From assembly GCA_021323945.1 (NCBI GenBank), contig JAJPKA010000009.1, positions 1 through 48,480 on the forward strand: a stretch of DNA of 48,480 bases, given 5' to 3'. Of the stretch, positions 41,929-48,480 are shown in pieces. The position numbers were made by a program, and so were the translations under genes. The notes under the pieces are model-generated. The model saw nothing but the letters and a program-made list of their open reading frames with translations, was not told the DNA's origin and made no database searches. Numbering within the stretch: position 1 is the stretch's first letter; every line of letters starts with the position of its first letter. Source of the stretch: Pseudomonadota bacterium (lineage in GTDB: Bacteria; Desulfobacterota; Binatia; Binatales; Binataceae).

Positions 41929-43245
41929 TCATGCGGCACTGACTAAGGCGGTTGTCGGCTCGCTCCGGATACTCCTGGATTCAAGTGCAACTGGCTTACG
42001 GAAGAGCATCAGTAATTCACTGCCCGCGATGTAGGCGGTCTTTTCGTGAACGAGGCCAAGACTAACGAGAATACTGGTCAGGCTCTCGCGGGTGTAGTGG
42101 GTAATGTGCTCATCGCGGTAGCCACCGGGCAGCAGCGCTCCATACAGCGGCTCAATGATTTGCCAACCGAGGGTCGAGTAGTCAGGCGTGCCGATAATCA
42201 GTGCCCCGCCGGGTCGTAGCACCCGCTTCAGTTCGCGAAACAGAACCTCGTCAAAGGGAACGTGTTCGATCACCTGTGAGCTGATCACGCAGTCGAAACT
42301 GGCGTCGCTAAACGGCAAGGCGAAAGCCGAACCGCGCACAAGTTCGATGCCCCGCCCGCGCAGGAAGCGCAGCTTGCCCATACTTATATCCAATCCGACC
42401 GCATTGTTCAGGCTTTGGATGATCACACTCGAACCACAACCGATGTCCAGCACGCGTTCCGCCCCCCGCGCCCATGAGATGGCTATGCGATGGCGGCGTC
42501 GTTGCCAAAAGCGTTGTGGCGGTATGAGACTGTAAAACGCCCGCTCATCGTAGTCGGCGGAGTTGATCGAATTGCGCAGCTTCCACAGCTTGAGGCTTGA
42601 GCGCATCAAGTCGAGACCGAAGCGTAACAAACGCGCATGGGAACGGCCGCTCTCCCGAGGAAAATAAGTGAAAGGTACCTCGCACAAGCGGTATCCCTGC
42701 GCGTATGCTTTGACCAGCACTTCCTCGATTACCTCGAAGTTGCGAGCTTCGAGCTCGAGATCCTTGAGCACTTCGCGCCGATAGAGGCGAAAGCCGCTCG
42801 ACAGATCGGCAACCGGCATTGACAGCAGGTGACGCATCCAGAAATTCAGCAGTCGGCTGAGCCAAATACGCATGACGCCGCCAAATGCCGCTCCTCCCCT
42901 GATGTAACGCGAGGCGATTACGATATCGGCTTCATGTCGGCTGCGCCAAAGTTTGGCTGCAAACGCTGGCTCGTGTGATAGATCTGCATCGAGGGTCAGC
43001 ACGTAATTACCGCGGGCTTCGGCGAAACCCGTCTCGAGAGCGCCAGCATAGCCCGGCCTCCGCTCATTGACGGCACGTGCTCCCAGTCGGGTCGCGATCT
43101 CAGGAGTCCCATCCGAAGAGCCGCCGTCAACCACGATAATTTCGAAGCTGACGCCTTCACGTTCCATTACGGCTTTGAGGCGAGGTAGGAGTTGCCGCAG
43201 GTTTTCGCCCTCGTTTACCACCGGCAGAATAATCGAGAGATCCAT
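41929..43245 (-). CDS. Fusion: GT2 glycosyltransferase + class I methyltransferase
   Basis: 438 residues in two joined enzymes. Residues 1-230 are a family-2 glycosyltransferase of the dolichol-phosphate mannosyltransferase type: VVNEGENL, VVDGGSSDGT, and a DxD site D86-A-D88 (LTLDADLSHEPAF), followed by SSGFRLYRR. Residues ~255-420 are a class I SAM methyltransferase: motif I VLDIGCGSS at 265-273, then VGLDIS, SFDCVISSQVIEHV and LRPGGALIIGTPDY. The GT part lacks the C-terminal membrane domain. It may transfer sugar onto polyprenyl-phosphate and methylate the product, or serve two steps of glycan modification. I do not recognise a described homologue with this fusion. Confidence 0.92.
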   Translation of the reverse strand: MDLSIILPVVNEGENLRQLLPRLKAVMEREGVSFEIIVVDGGSSDGTPEIATRLGARAVNERRPGYAGALETGFAEARGNYVLTLDADLSHEPAFAAKLWRSRHEADIVIASRYIRGGAAFGGVMRIWLSRLLNFWMRHLLSMPVADLSSGFRLYRREVLKDLELEARNFEVIEEVLVKAYAQGYRLCEVPFTYFPRESGRSHARLLRFGLDLMRSSLKLWKLRNSINSADYDERAFYSLIPPQRFWQRRRHRIAISWARGAERVLDIGCGSSVIIQSLNNAVGLDISMGKLRFLRGRGIELVRGSAFALPFSDASFDCVISSQVIEHVPFDEVLFRELKRVLRPGGALIIGTPDYSTLGWQIIEPLYGALLPGGYRDEHITHYTRESLTSILVSLGLVHEKTAYIAGSELLMLFRKPVALESRSIRSEPTTALVSAA

Positions 43246-43425
43246 TCTCTTTTGTTACATCGAATCAGACGGCTGAAGGAATACGCTCGGGGTCTCACAG
43301 GAGAGGTGGCAGCTTGCCTGCTCGAGGTAATTGAGCGGCGAGAGATCGGGATCGCGCTTGCCCGCGTTCATCGCGAGCCGTACTCTCAGATCGCGGGCCA
43401 CAAAGCGGGCGGGGGTCGGTAGTTG

Positions 43426-44640
43426 ATGCACATTCCCAAGGTTATCCACCTAACACTTTTAACTGTTGGATTAATAACGTTGGCTTCGGGGATAGCGCTC
43501 AGCGCCCGTCACGGGCGGGTGAGGCGCGCGGTTGAGGCCGAGCCGTTGATGCCTCTCAACCAAATCCGCGTGTATGGCAACCGGCCGGCGCCGTTTGCGC
43601 TGGCGGCCAAATCAGTCGAATTGATGGAGTTGCACAGCGGCGCCGTGCTTTATGCCTACAATGAGCATCTCAAGATGCAACCGGCCAGCCTCGCCAAAAT
43701 GATGACGTTTTATCTCGCCTTGGAAGCTCTGCGCCAGAAGCGAATCACGCTTGAAACTGAGATGCCGGTGAGCGAGGCGGCCTGGCGGCTGTCACTCAAT
43801 GGCTCTGTGTCACGGATGTTTTTACAGGTTGGCAGCAAGGTCTCGGTTCATGACTTGCTCTACGGCCTGATGGTGTCGTCGGGAAATGACGCGGCAGTGG
43901 TGTTGGCCGAATATCTCGGTGGGAGTCAGGATGCCTTCACGCAGCAGATGAATCAGAAAGCCCGAGAGCTAGGCCTGACTGAGACCCATTTCACCAATCC
44001 CGACGGCCTGCCCACTCCCGACGAATACACCACGGCTGCCGATATGGTGAAATTGGGCCGCGCCCTCATCGAGACTTTCCCCGAGGCGCTCCAGTACACG
44101 TCGGCTAAAGATTTCACTTTTACCACGGTGGGCAATAACGGCCGCAGCGTTACCATCTCGCAACGCAACTTTAACACGCTGCTGTTCTACGATTCGCGCG
44201 TGAACGGAATCAAAACCGGCCACGTCGAGGAGGCCGGCTACCACTTGGTTGCCTCCGCACACAGCGACAACCTTGACTTGATTTCCGCCGTGTTCGGTGC
44301 GTCGAGCATGGAGAAGCGGCGGGTCGAAACCGAGAAGCTACTGGACTGGGCCTTCCAGACATTTACCACAGTCAAGTCCGATTGGCGCAAGGTAATGCCA
44401 GATAAGATGCGCGTCTACCAGGGAGATATCGACGAGGTGCCGATTGCGCCTGAAGGTGGGTCTTCTTATTTCACGGTCGACCAGGGATTGGAACGAAGGT
44501 TCAAGCTCGTCCCCACACTTACGGATAAGCCACTCGTGGCTCCTCTGGCCAAGGGAACCAACGTTGGCCAGTTAACGATAGAAATAGCTGGTAAACCGGC
44601 CTCGTCTGTGCCGGTCGTGACCCTGGTCGCGGTCAAGTAG
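43426..44640 (+). CDS. D-alanyl-D-alanine carboxypeptidase (PBP5/6-type)
   Basis: 404 residues from ATG 43426 (a TTG codon precedes it directly). A signal-like hydrophobic stretch (LTLLTVGLITLASGIAL) opens the chain. The penicillin-binding motifs are SLAKM (catalytic Ser88, Lys91), SGN in VSSGNDAAVVLAEY and KTG in NGIKTGHVEEAGY. The C-terminal ~90 residues form the PBP5_C beta domain. It trims the terminal D-Ala of peptidoglycan in the periplasm. Divergent from the glycosyltransferase fusion gene across a 180-bp gap. Confidence 0.95.
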   Translation: MHIPKVIHLTLLTVGLITLASGIALSARHGRVRRAVEAEPLMPLNQIRVYGNRPAPFALAAKSVELMELHSGAVLYAYNEHLKMQPASLAKMMTFYLALEALRQKRITLETEMPVSEAAWRLSLNGSVSRMFLQVGSKVSVHDLLYGLMVSSGNDAAVVLAEYLGGSQDAFTQQMNQKARELGLTETHFTNPDGLPTPDEYTTAADMVKLGRALIETFPEALQYTSAKDFTFTTVGNNGRSVTISQRNFNTLLFYDSRVNGIKTGHVEEAGYHLVASAHSDNLDLISAVFGASSMEKRRVETEKLLDWAFQTFTTVKSDWRKVMPDKMRVYQGDIDEVPIAPEGGSSYFTVDQGLERRFKLVPTLTDKPLVAPLAKGTNVGQLTIEIAGKPASSVPVVTLVAVK

Positions 44641-44782
44641 GGAAGCTGGTTGCATCGAACAATCGATTCAATCCGGATGAGATTGTAACCTCTTGGCGCT
44701 CGGATCCCTTACCGTCACCTTCCTCGTTGGTGAATTTGAGGCGCCTATTATCAATTTTGTTGGGGGCCCAAAGATTGGTTTG

Positions 44783-45469
44783 CTACCTCCAGGGGCGTTC
44801 GATGACCTCGGTATTGCCCGTCTCGCGATCGACCAGCAGCAATTGCAATTGCTTGTAATCGCCTTTGGGGAAGAAGACGTAGCCGCTTACGGTAAAGTTG
44901 TTGCGGATTTCCTGCCTGCGCAGCGCCAGCGCACCCATCTGCTCGTTGGCCTGCCGATGGGCACTGCCCAGGCCGGCGAAGGCTCCGTTCATCGCACCAG
45001 TGCCCGCGCCAACCGCGCCTCCGATCGCGGCGCCGGTCGTTCCACTATGAATTAATGAGCCTGCGAGCGCGCCCAGTCCCGTACCCAACGCACCCGCGAC
45101 TGCACCGCTGGCGGCCCCGCTTGCCAAAGCTGCTCGGAGTTCTCTAGCTCCGCCAGCTTCACGCGCGGCTTCGCCAGGGGGTAGGGGTGCGGTTCGCTGA
45201 CCCTGCGCATCCAAGGCAAAAATCTGGCTCGGCACGACCGCGCGAGGTATATCCGTGCCATTGGCGATAGAGATATAGACCGGTTGCACGTCACCTACCG
45301 TGTCTACCGGCTGGATCGCGACGCTAAGCTGCCCCGGTTGCGGCGTCGCCACTAGTCTCGGCGGATGTTTGAGCGGCGCGCTTGCGACGACGCACCCGGC
45401 GAGAACCAATAGCCACGTGGGCAAAGTCTTAACGAACAGTCTGAAGAGCGCCCAAGGCCTGTTGATCAT
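44783..45469 (-). CDS. Lipoprotein with glycine-zipper segment
   Basis: 228 residues from ATG 45469, the first residues giving a charged n-region then WLLVLAGC as lipobox; an ATG at 45487 is an alternative start. The mature protein has a beta-rich N-terminal domain (PGQLSVAIQPVDTVGDVQPVYISI) and a Gly/Ala-rich zipper (ASGAASGAVAGALGTGLGALAGSL, then GAAIGGAVGAGTGA) typical of outer-membrane glycine-zipper proteins. The tail (VSGYVFFPKGDYKQLQLLLVD) is compact. Function unknown; outer-membrane anchored. Convergent with the carboxypeptidase gene. Confidence 0.8.
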   Translation of the reverse strand: MINRPWALFRLFVKTLPTWLLVLAGCVVASAPLKHPPRLVATPQPGQLSVAIQPVDTVGDVQPVYISIANGTDIPRAVVPSQIFALDAQGQRTAPLPPGEAAREAGGARELRAALASGAASGAVAGALGTGLGALAGSLIHSGTTGAAIGGAVGAGTGAMNGAFAGLGSAHRQANEQMGALALRRQEIRNNFTVSGYVFFPKGDYKQLQLLLVDRETGNTEVIERPWR

Positions 45470-45671
45470 GCTCACTAGCGTAGTCATAGTCTATAGTGTT
45501 CTATACGATGCGTCTACAATTTGGTTGCGGGTATTGGGGGCTGGTGGTTTAGAATCTATTGCCAAATGCCTAATATAGAGGGTGTTTCATCTTGAGCGGA
45601 GTTACGTGCAGTCGCCGCTTTCCGACCCGGGCGGCCCCGAGCGTAACCCTCCTTCAGAGTGGCAAGGCGGC

Positions 45672-45759
45672 GCCGGGGTGGTGAAATGGCAGACACAGAG
45701 GACTTAAAATCCTCTGGGGCGAAAGCCCCGTGCGGGTTCGAGTCCCGCCCTCGGCACCA
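45672..45759 (+). tRNA. tRNA-Leu (anticodon TAA)
   Basis: 88 nt type II tRNA. Acceptor GCCGGGG pairs with CCTCGGC (one G-T), anticodon stem GAGGA/TCCTC with loop CTTAAAA gives TAA, the long variable arm is GGGGC-GAAA-GCCCC, and T arm GCGGG/CCCGC encloses TTCGAGT. Discriminator A and encoded CCA end at 45759. Its 3' end faces the right-edge defence operon. Confidence 0.96.
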
Positions 45760-46361
45760 CAAAATCGAGCGCCATACGGGGTGATTCCGTGCCCAAGGGG
45801 AAATGTCAAGCGTCAAAGGCGGTGGAGTGCGGCGTCACTTTGGGCTGTACTTTGGCTGCTTGCTAACCCCTAATCTCTGTCTCAGGGGCGCCCTCGGTTG
45901 CCGCGGTCTGCCTTTGCCATGGAGCTGGCTGACAAGGACTCGTGAAATGTTCGGTCCGCAAGCCTCGCTAAATCCCCGCCATGAAAGGAGGCTGCTGCAG
46001 TCGGGTCCTCGATCCAGGAAGTAGAGAGGCTCCGCAAGGGCCGACCGGCCCGCCAGTCAGCGCATATATTTGAGTGTCAAAAGCTTTCGATTAAAACGCC
46101 ACACTTAGCTACACCGCGTCGCTGTAGGATGTCGACGGAGCGGCGTCTCGAACGTCACAAGGGCGCGGCTCGCTCGTCGGGAGTCGGGTCGGCTCGAGAG
46201 CGATAGCCGCAGTCGAATCCGGCCAACTGAGTAGAGGCTAAAGGCGAATCCCTAGGTGGGCGCTTTTCATGTATATCGATGTCGACGCGGCTGTATGCTT
46301 GACACGTTCTCATTATCAGCGTACAGTACGTCGTGATTTTTCGAGGAGGCGGTATAATTAA
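45760..46361. other. Gene-free stretch between tRNA-Leu and the DndB-like operon
   Basis: 602 bp with no convincing gene on either strand. Frames at 45803-46024 (plus) and 46155-46538 (minus, overlapping the DndB start) show no family features. Only the last ~65 bp hold recognisable signals, the promoter of the next gene. No integrase or transposase remnant was found. Confidence 0.5.
46299..46327 (+). promoter_or_regulatory. Sigma70-type promoter with overlapping palindrome
   Basis: TTGACA (46299-46304, perfect -35) and TACAGT (46322-46327, 4/6 match to TATAAT) are separated by exactly 17 bp, 35 bp before the DndB-like ATG. The inverted repeat CGTAC-A-GTACG (46320-46330) covers the -10, as an operator would. 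AGGAGG follows at 46344-46349. Confidence 0.6.
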
Positions 46362-47483
46362 ATGATCCTTTCCTTTCCAGCGATGCGCGGCCGTATGGGC
46401 AAGCGCGACTATTTCGTGACGATGGTGAAGCTCAGCTTGGTGCCCAGGCTGTTCAAATTCCGAGATTGGGCCGAGTTGCCACCCGAGCAGCGCGCACAGC
46501 GGGTCATTCAGAAAAGTCGTATTCCCGAGATCACGCAATACATCCTCGACAACGAGGACGGCTACCTGTTTTCATCGCTCACCGCGTCGTTCGATTGTGA
46601 GCCGAAGTTCACGCCGGCGGCGGGCCGTGACGACATCGGCGTCCTGGAAATTCCGTTTGATGCCGACCTGGTAATCAACGATGGACAGCATCGTCGAGCC
46701 GCGATCGAAGAGGCGCTAAAGGAGAACCCGAAGCTGGGCGAGGAGACCATCTCCGTGGTGCTGTTTCCCTTCGAGGATCTCGGCCGGATGCAGCAGATGT
46801 TCTCAGACCTCAACCGGACCGCTCGCACCACCTCAAAGTCGCTCAACATTCTCTATAACCAACGCGACCTGATGAGCCAAATCACCCTGACCGTCACCGA
46901 GCGGATCGAGACCTTCAAGGGATTGGTGGATAAGGACCGGGTGTCGCTTGCGCTACGCTCACCCAAGCTCTTCACGCTGGCGGCGATCTACGACGCGGTC
47001 AATGCTCTTCTCGGTTCGGTGGTAGATGCTGACTATGACCATAAACTTGCACTTGCGCTGGAGTTTTGGGAAGGAGTAGCGGAAAACATGCCGGAATGGC
47101 AGAAGGTCAAGAACGGTGACTTGAAGCCGATGGAGTTTCGCCAGGAATTCATCCACTCCCATGCGGTGGTGCTGTGCGCCCTTGGTTCGATGGGACAGAC
47201 GCTGATCTCGACGTATCCGGATGACTGGAAATCGCGCCTTCGAGGACTTCGCCAGATCGACTGGCGCAGGACAAACAAGGAATGGCAAGGGATCGCGATG
47301 TCAGGCCCGGACGTGGTGAATCGGCGCCAGAATCGAATGGATACGGCGTCATTCCTCAAGCTGAAGATGGGTCTCAAACTTACCCCTGCAGAAGAGCGGT
47401 CGATAAAGGGAGCGACCGATATATCCTCGATCATGAACGATCTGCGTAAGTTCGCCGGCGAAACCGCTGCCTCACAGAACTAA
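46362..47483 (+). CDS. dndB: DndB-like DGQHR-domain protein
   Basis: 373 residues. The DGQHR signature is at 107-111 (VINDGQHRRAAIEEAL), followed by MFSDLNRTARTTSKSLNILYN, both hallmarks of DndB. The N-terminus (SFPAMRG, VKLSLVPRLF, QKSRIPEITQYILDN) also aligns with DndB, which supports the ATG start. The SD AGGAGG lies 12 bases away, rather far. In dnd loci DndB is a repressor/modulator of the dndCDE phosphorothioation genes; related DGQHR proteins occur in other DNA-modification loci. No dndCDE are visible here. Downstream are a PC4-like gene (17 bp) and a probable methylase. Confidence 0.9.
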   Translation: MILSFPAMRGRMGKRDYFVTMVKLSLVPRLFKFRDWAELPPEQRAQRVIQKSRIPEITQYILDNEDGYLFSSLTASFDCEPKFTPAAGRDDIGVLEIPFDADLVINDGQHRRAAIEEALKENPKLGEETISVVLFPFEDLGRMQQMFSDLNRTARTTSKSLNILYNQRDLMSQITLTVTERIETFKGLVDKDRVSLALRSPKLFTLAAIYDAVNALLGSVVDADYDHKLALALEFWEGVAENMPEWQKVKNGDLKPMEFRQEFIHSHAVVLCALGSMGQTLISTYPDDWKSRLRGLRQIDWRRTNKEWQGIAMSGPDVVNRRQNRMDTASFLKLKMGLKLTPAEERSIKGATDISSIMNDLRKFAGETAASQN

Positions 47484-47500
47484 TCTTCGGAGCAACTTCG

Positions 47501-47794
47501 GTGGATGACTCAAGCCACCTTGTCGCGCAGTTTGAGAAGAACTCCAGGGAAGAAGTCCGAGTCAGCATTGACGACTTCCGCGGACGCAAGATCATCAACA
47601 TCCGCGTCTACTACCGATCCGACAGCGGCGAGTGGTTGCCTGGAAAGCAGGGCCTGGCGCTCTCCGTCGATCGCTATCGCGATCTCGCCGATGCTGTTTT
47701 GAGACTCGGCGAGGAGCTGCAAGCTCAGGCTCTTCTTCCGGCAGCGAGGATGGGCAACGAATCACGCACCCGCGTGAGCGGCAACAAACAGTGA
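47501..47794 (+). CDS. PC4/p15-like ssDNA-binding protein
   Basis: 97 residues, GTG start with GGAG eight bases upstream. The core VAQFEKNSREEVRVSIDDF, then KIINIRVYYRSDSGEWLPG, KQGLALSVDRYRDLADAVLRL matches the PC4 (transcriptional coactivator p15) beta-sheet/helix fold, which binds single-stranded DNA as a dimer. The tail past ~75 is not conserved. Bacterial PC4-like proteins are often found in phage and defence loci. It lies 17 bp after the DndB-like gene and 82 bp before the probable methylase, so an operon role in DNA modification or melting is likely. Confidence 0.8.
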   Translation: MDDSSHLVAQFEKNSREEVRVSIDDFRGRKIINIRVYYRSDSGEWLPGKQGLALSVDRYRDLADAVLRLGEELQAQALLPAARMGNESRTRVSGNKQ

Positions 47795-47876
47795 GGACGG
47801 GACCGGAAAAACGCGCCTTCTATCCGCTTCGGATGGTGCGTTCGACATCTGCGCCAGTTCACGAGGCGGATATAAG

Positions 47877-48480
47877 ATGACATTCCTCGACGACATCGAG
47901 CTGCGGCCGCTCGAGATTGGCGACGGTCGCGCATTCCACCCTGTCGGGCTCGCGCTCGGCAAGGGAGCTCAGCCGGTTGAGGTTGCGGTTTTGGCGGCGG
48001 ACCGCCGGCCGTCGGTATCGGATCTGCGTGCGTTATGGAAGGCGCGGCTCAAGGGCCGTGCCACACCGCTCCTTGTCGTTGCGCTGTACGACGGCCGCGC
48101 CGCCATCTGCGGGCCGGCGGGTGATCAGCCGCCCGCTTACACGGACCTCGATCCGGACTTGGTCGAGCGAATTTGCCGGGCTGCGTTGGAGGAACCGGAC
48201 CGTCATGCCGCCTTGCGGCGCCTGCATGCGGCGATTCCCAACGTCCAGGCATCGCTGGCGGGACTGCGCAACGAGGGGCTGTTCGCGACCCATGAGCTCG
48301 AGCACGACGTACGCCGCCGCCCGGACTGGCCGGATGCGAATTCCCGCGCGACGGCTCTACTGAAGGAGCGGGGTGAGGCTCTCCTCCGCGCCCTCGGCTT
48401 CAGTGTAGAGCCTTTGACCGCCGGGCCTGGCTCAATTTTGCGCGCGGCCGGCACGCGAACCGCCCTCGCTATTTTCCTGG
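47877..48480 (+). CDS. N-terminus of a large protein, probably Eco57I-type methylase/restriction enzyme
   Basis: Open from ATG 47877 to the window edge (201 codons, no stop). The visible part is an alpha/beta region: VAVLAADRRPSVSDLRALWKA, TPLLVVALYDGRAAICGPAG, DLDPDLVERICRAALEEPDRHAAL, GLRNEGLFATHELEHDV and ERGEALLRALGFSVEPL. I recall this N-terminal layout from long actinobacterial proteins annotated as Eco57I restriction-modification methylases or class I SAM-dependent DNA methyltransferases. No catalytic motif is visible yet because it is truncated. Operon position after DndB-like and PC4-like genes supports a DNA-modification role. The family call is tentative. Confidence 0.55.
   Translation, partial: MTFLDDIELRPLEIGDGRAFHPVGLALGKGAQPVEVAVLAADRRPSVSDLRALWKARLKGRATPLLVVALYDGRAAICGPAGDQPPAYTDLDPDLVERICRAALEEPDRHAALRRLHAAIPNVQASLAGLRNEGLFATHELEHDVRRRPDWPDANSRATALLKERGEALLRALGFSVEPLTAGPGSILRAAGTRTALAIFL

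Noticed and set aside
46327-46344. Published DndB operator of the type TACG-N10-CGTA
   Set aside because: TACG with a 10-bp spacer is present, but the second half reads TCGA and not CGTA; the motif itself is recalled from memory, so no claim is made.
46353-46358. TATAAT as a second -10 box
   Set aside because: Perfect hexamer, but it sits 3 bp before the DndB-like ATG with no suitable -35 17 bp upstream; the TTGACA/TACAGT pair fits better.
46155-46538. Minus-strand 127-codon ORF over the DndB-like start
   Set aside because: It would run through the promoter and first ~60 codons of a clear gene; no domain and no ribosome site.
1-48480. CRISPR arrays, insertion sequences, rRNA genes, integrases
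   Set aside because: No regularly spaced repeats, transposase, integrase or rRNA signatures were found on either strand.

Overview
The window comes from a GC-rich Gram-negative bacterium: it has a TonB-dependent receptor, several lipobox signal peptides and a Pst/Pho operon. The gene mix includes cytochrome P450, acyl-CoA dehydrogenase, luciferase-like monooxygenase, a thiolase/DUF35 pair and an archaeal-type ATP-dependent DNA ligase. It fits an uncultured soil lineage such as Binatota/Desulfobacterota_B or a relative; this is an inference from gene content and not a placement. Three tRNA genes are present (Arg-CCT, Arg-ACG, Leu-TAA). There is no rRNA, CRISPR array, transposase or integrase in view.

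Layout. (1) 1-4960: the end of a defence-type operon, a truncated DUF1156 adenine methyltransferase-like gene followed by a DUF499 ATPase with an N-terminal Swt1-type HEPN domain. It stops beside the 3' end of tRNA-Arg(CCT). (2) 5.5-19.9 kb: catabolic and housekeeping genes. These are a CurA-like reductase, P450, VOC protein, TonB receptor, acyl-CoA dehydrogenase, GFA protein, UPF0637 protein, gpsA, a tandem Cys/His mini-protein, dapB, a 6-oxocamphor-hydrolase-like crotonase, a limonene-monooxygenase-like flavoenzyme and a thiolase/DUF35 pair. (3) 19.9-22 kb: fast-evolving minus-strand lipoproteins and a broken ORF, then tRNA-Arg(ACG). (4) 22.2-27.9 kb: pstC-pstA-pstB-phoU-phoB-phoR without pstS. 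(5) 28.4-45.5 kb: mixed core genes. They include a TPP-dependent enzyme, a deoxyhypusine-synthase-like protein, SAM hydroxide adenosyltransferase, site-2 protease, dCMP deaminase, HIT protein, a haem-c lipoprotein, FAH-family enzyme, DUF488, tyrosine phosphatase, DNA ligase, a GT2-methyltransferase fusion and a D,D-carboxypeptidase. (6) 45.7-48.5 kb: tRNA-Leu(TAA), 600 bp without a gene, then a second DNA-modification/defence operon. It holds a DndB-like DGQHR protein, a PC4-like ssDNA-binding protein and the start of a large protein, probably an Eco57I-type methylase.

The most notable pattern is that both window edges hold DNA-modification/defence genes, and each abuts the 3' end of a tRNA gene, the usual site of island integration. 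Both are transcribed in the same direction. The right-edge combination of a DndB-like protein, a PC4-like protein and a large methylase-like protein, with no dndCDE in view, is the best candidate for an undescribed system. A second theme is a possible terpenoid or cyclic-ketone degradation set around 16-20 kb.
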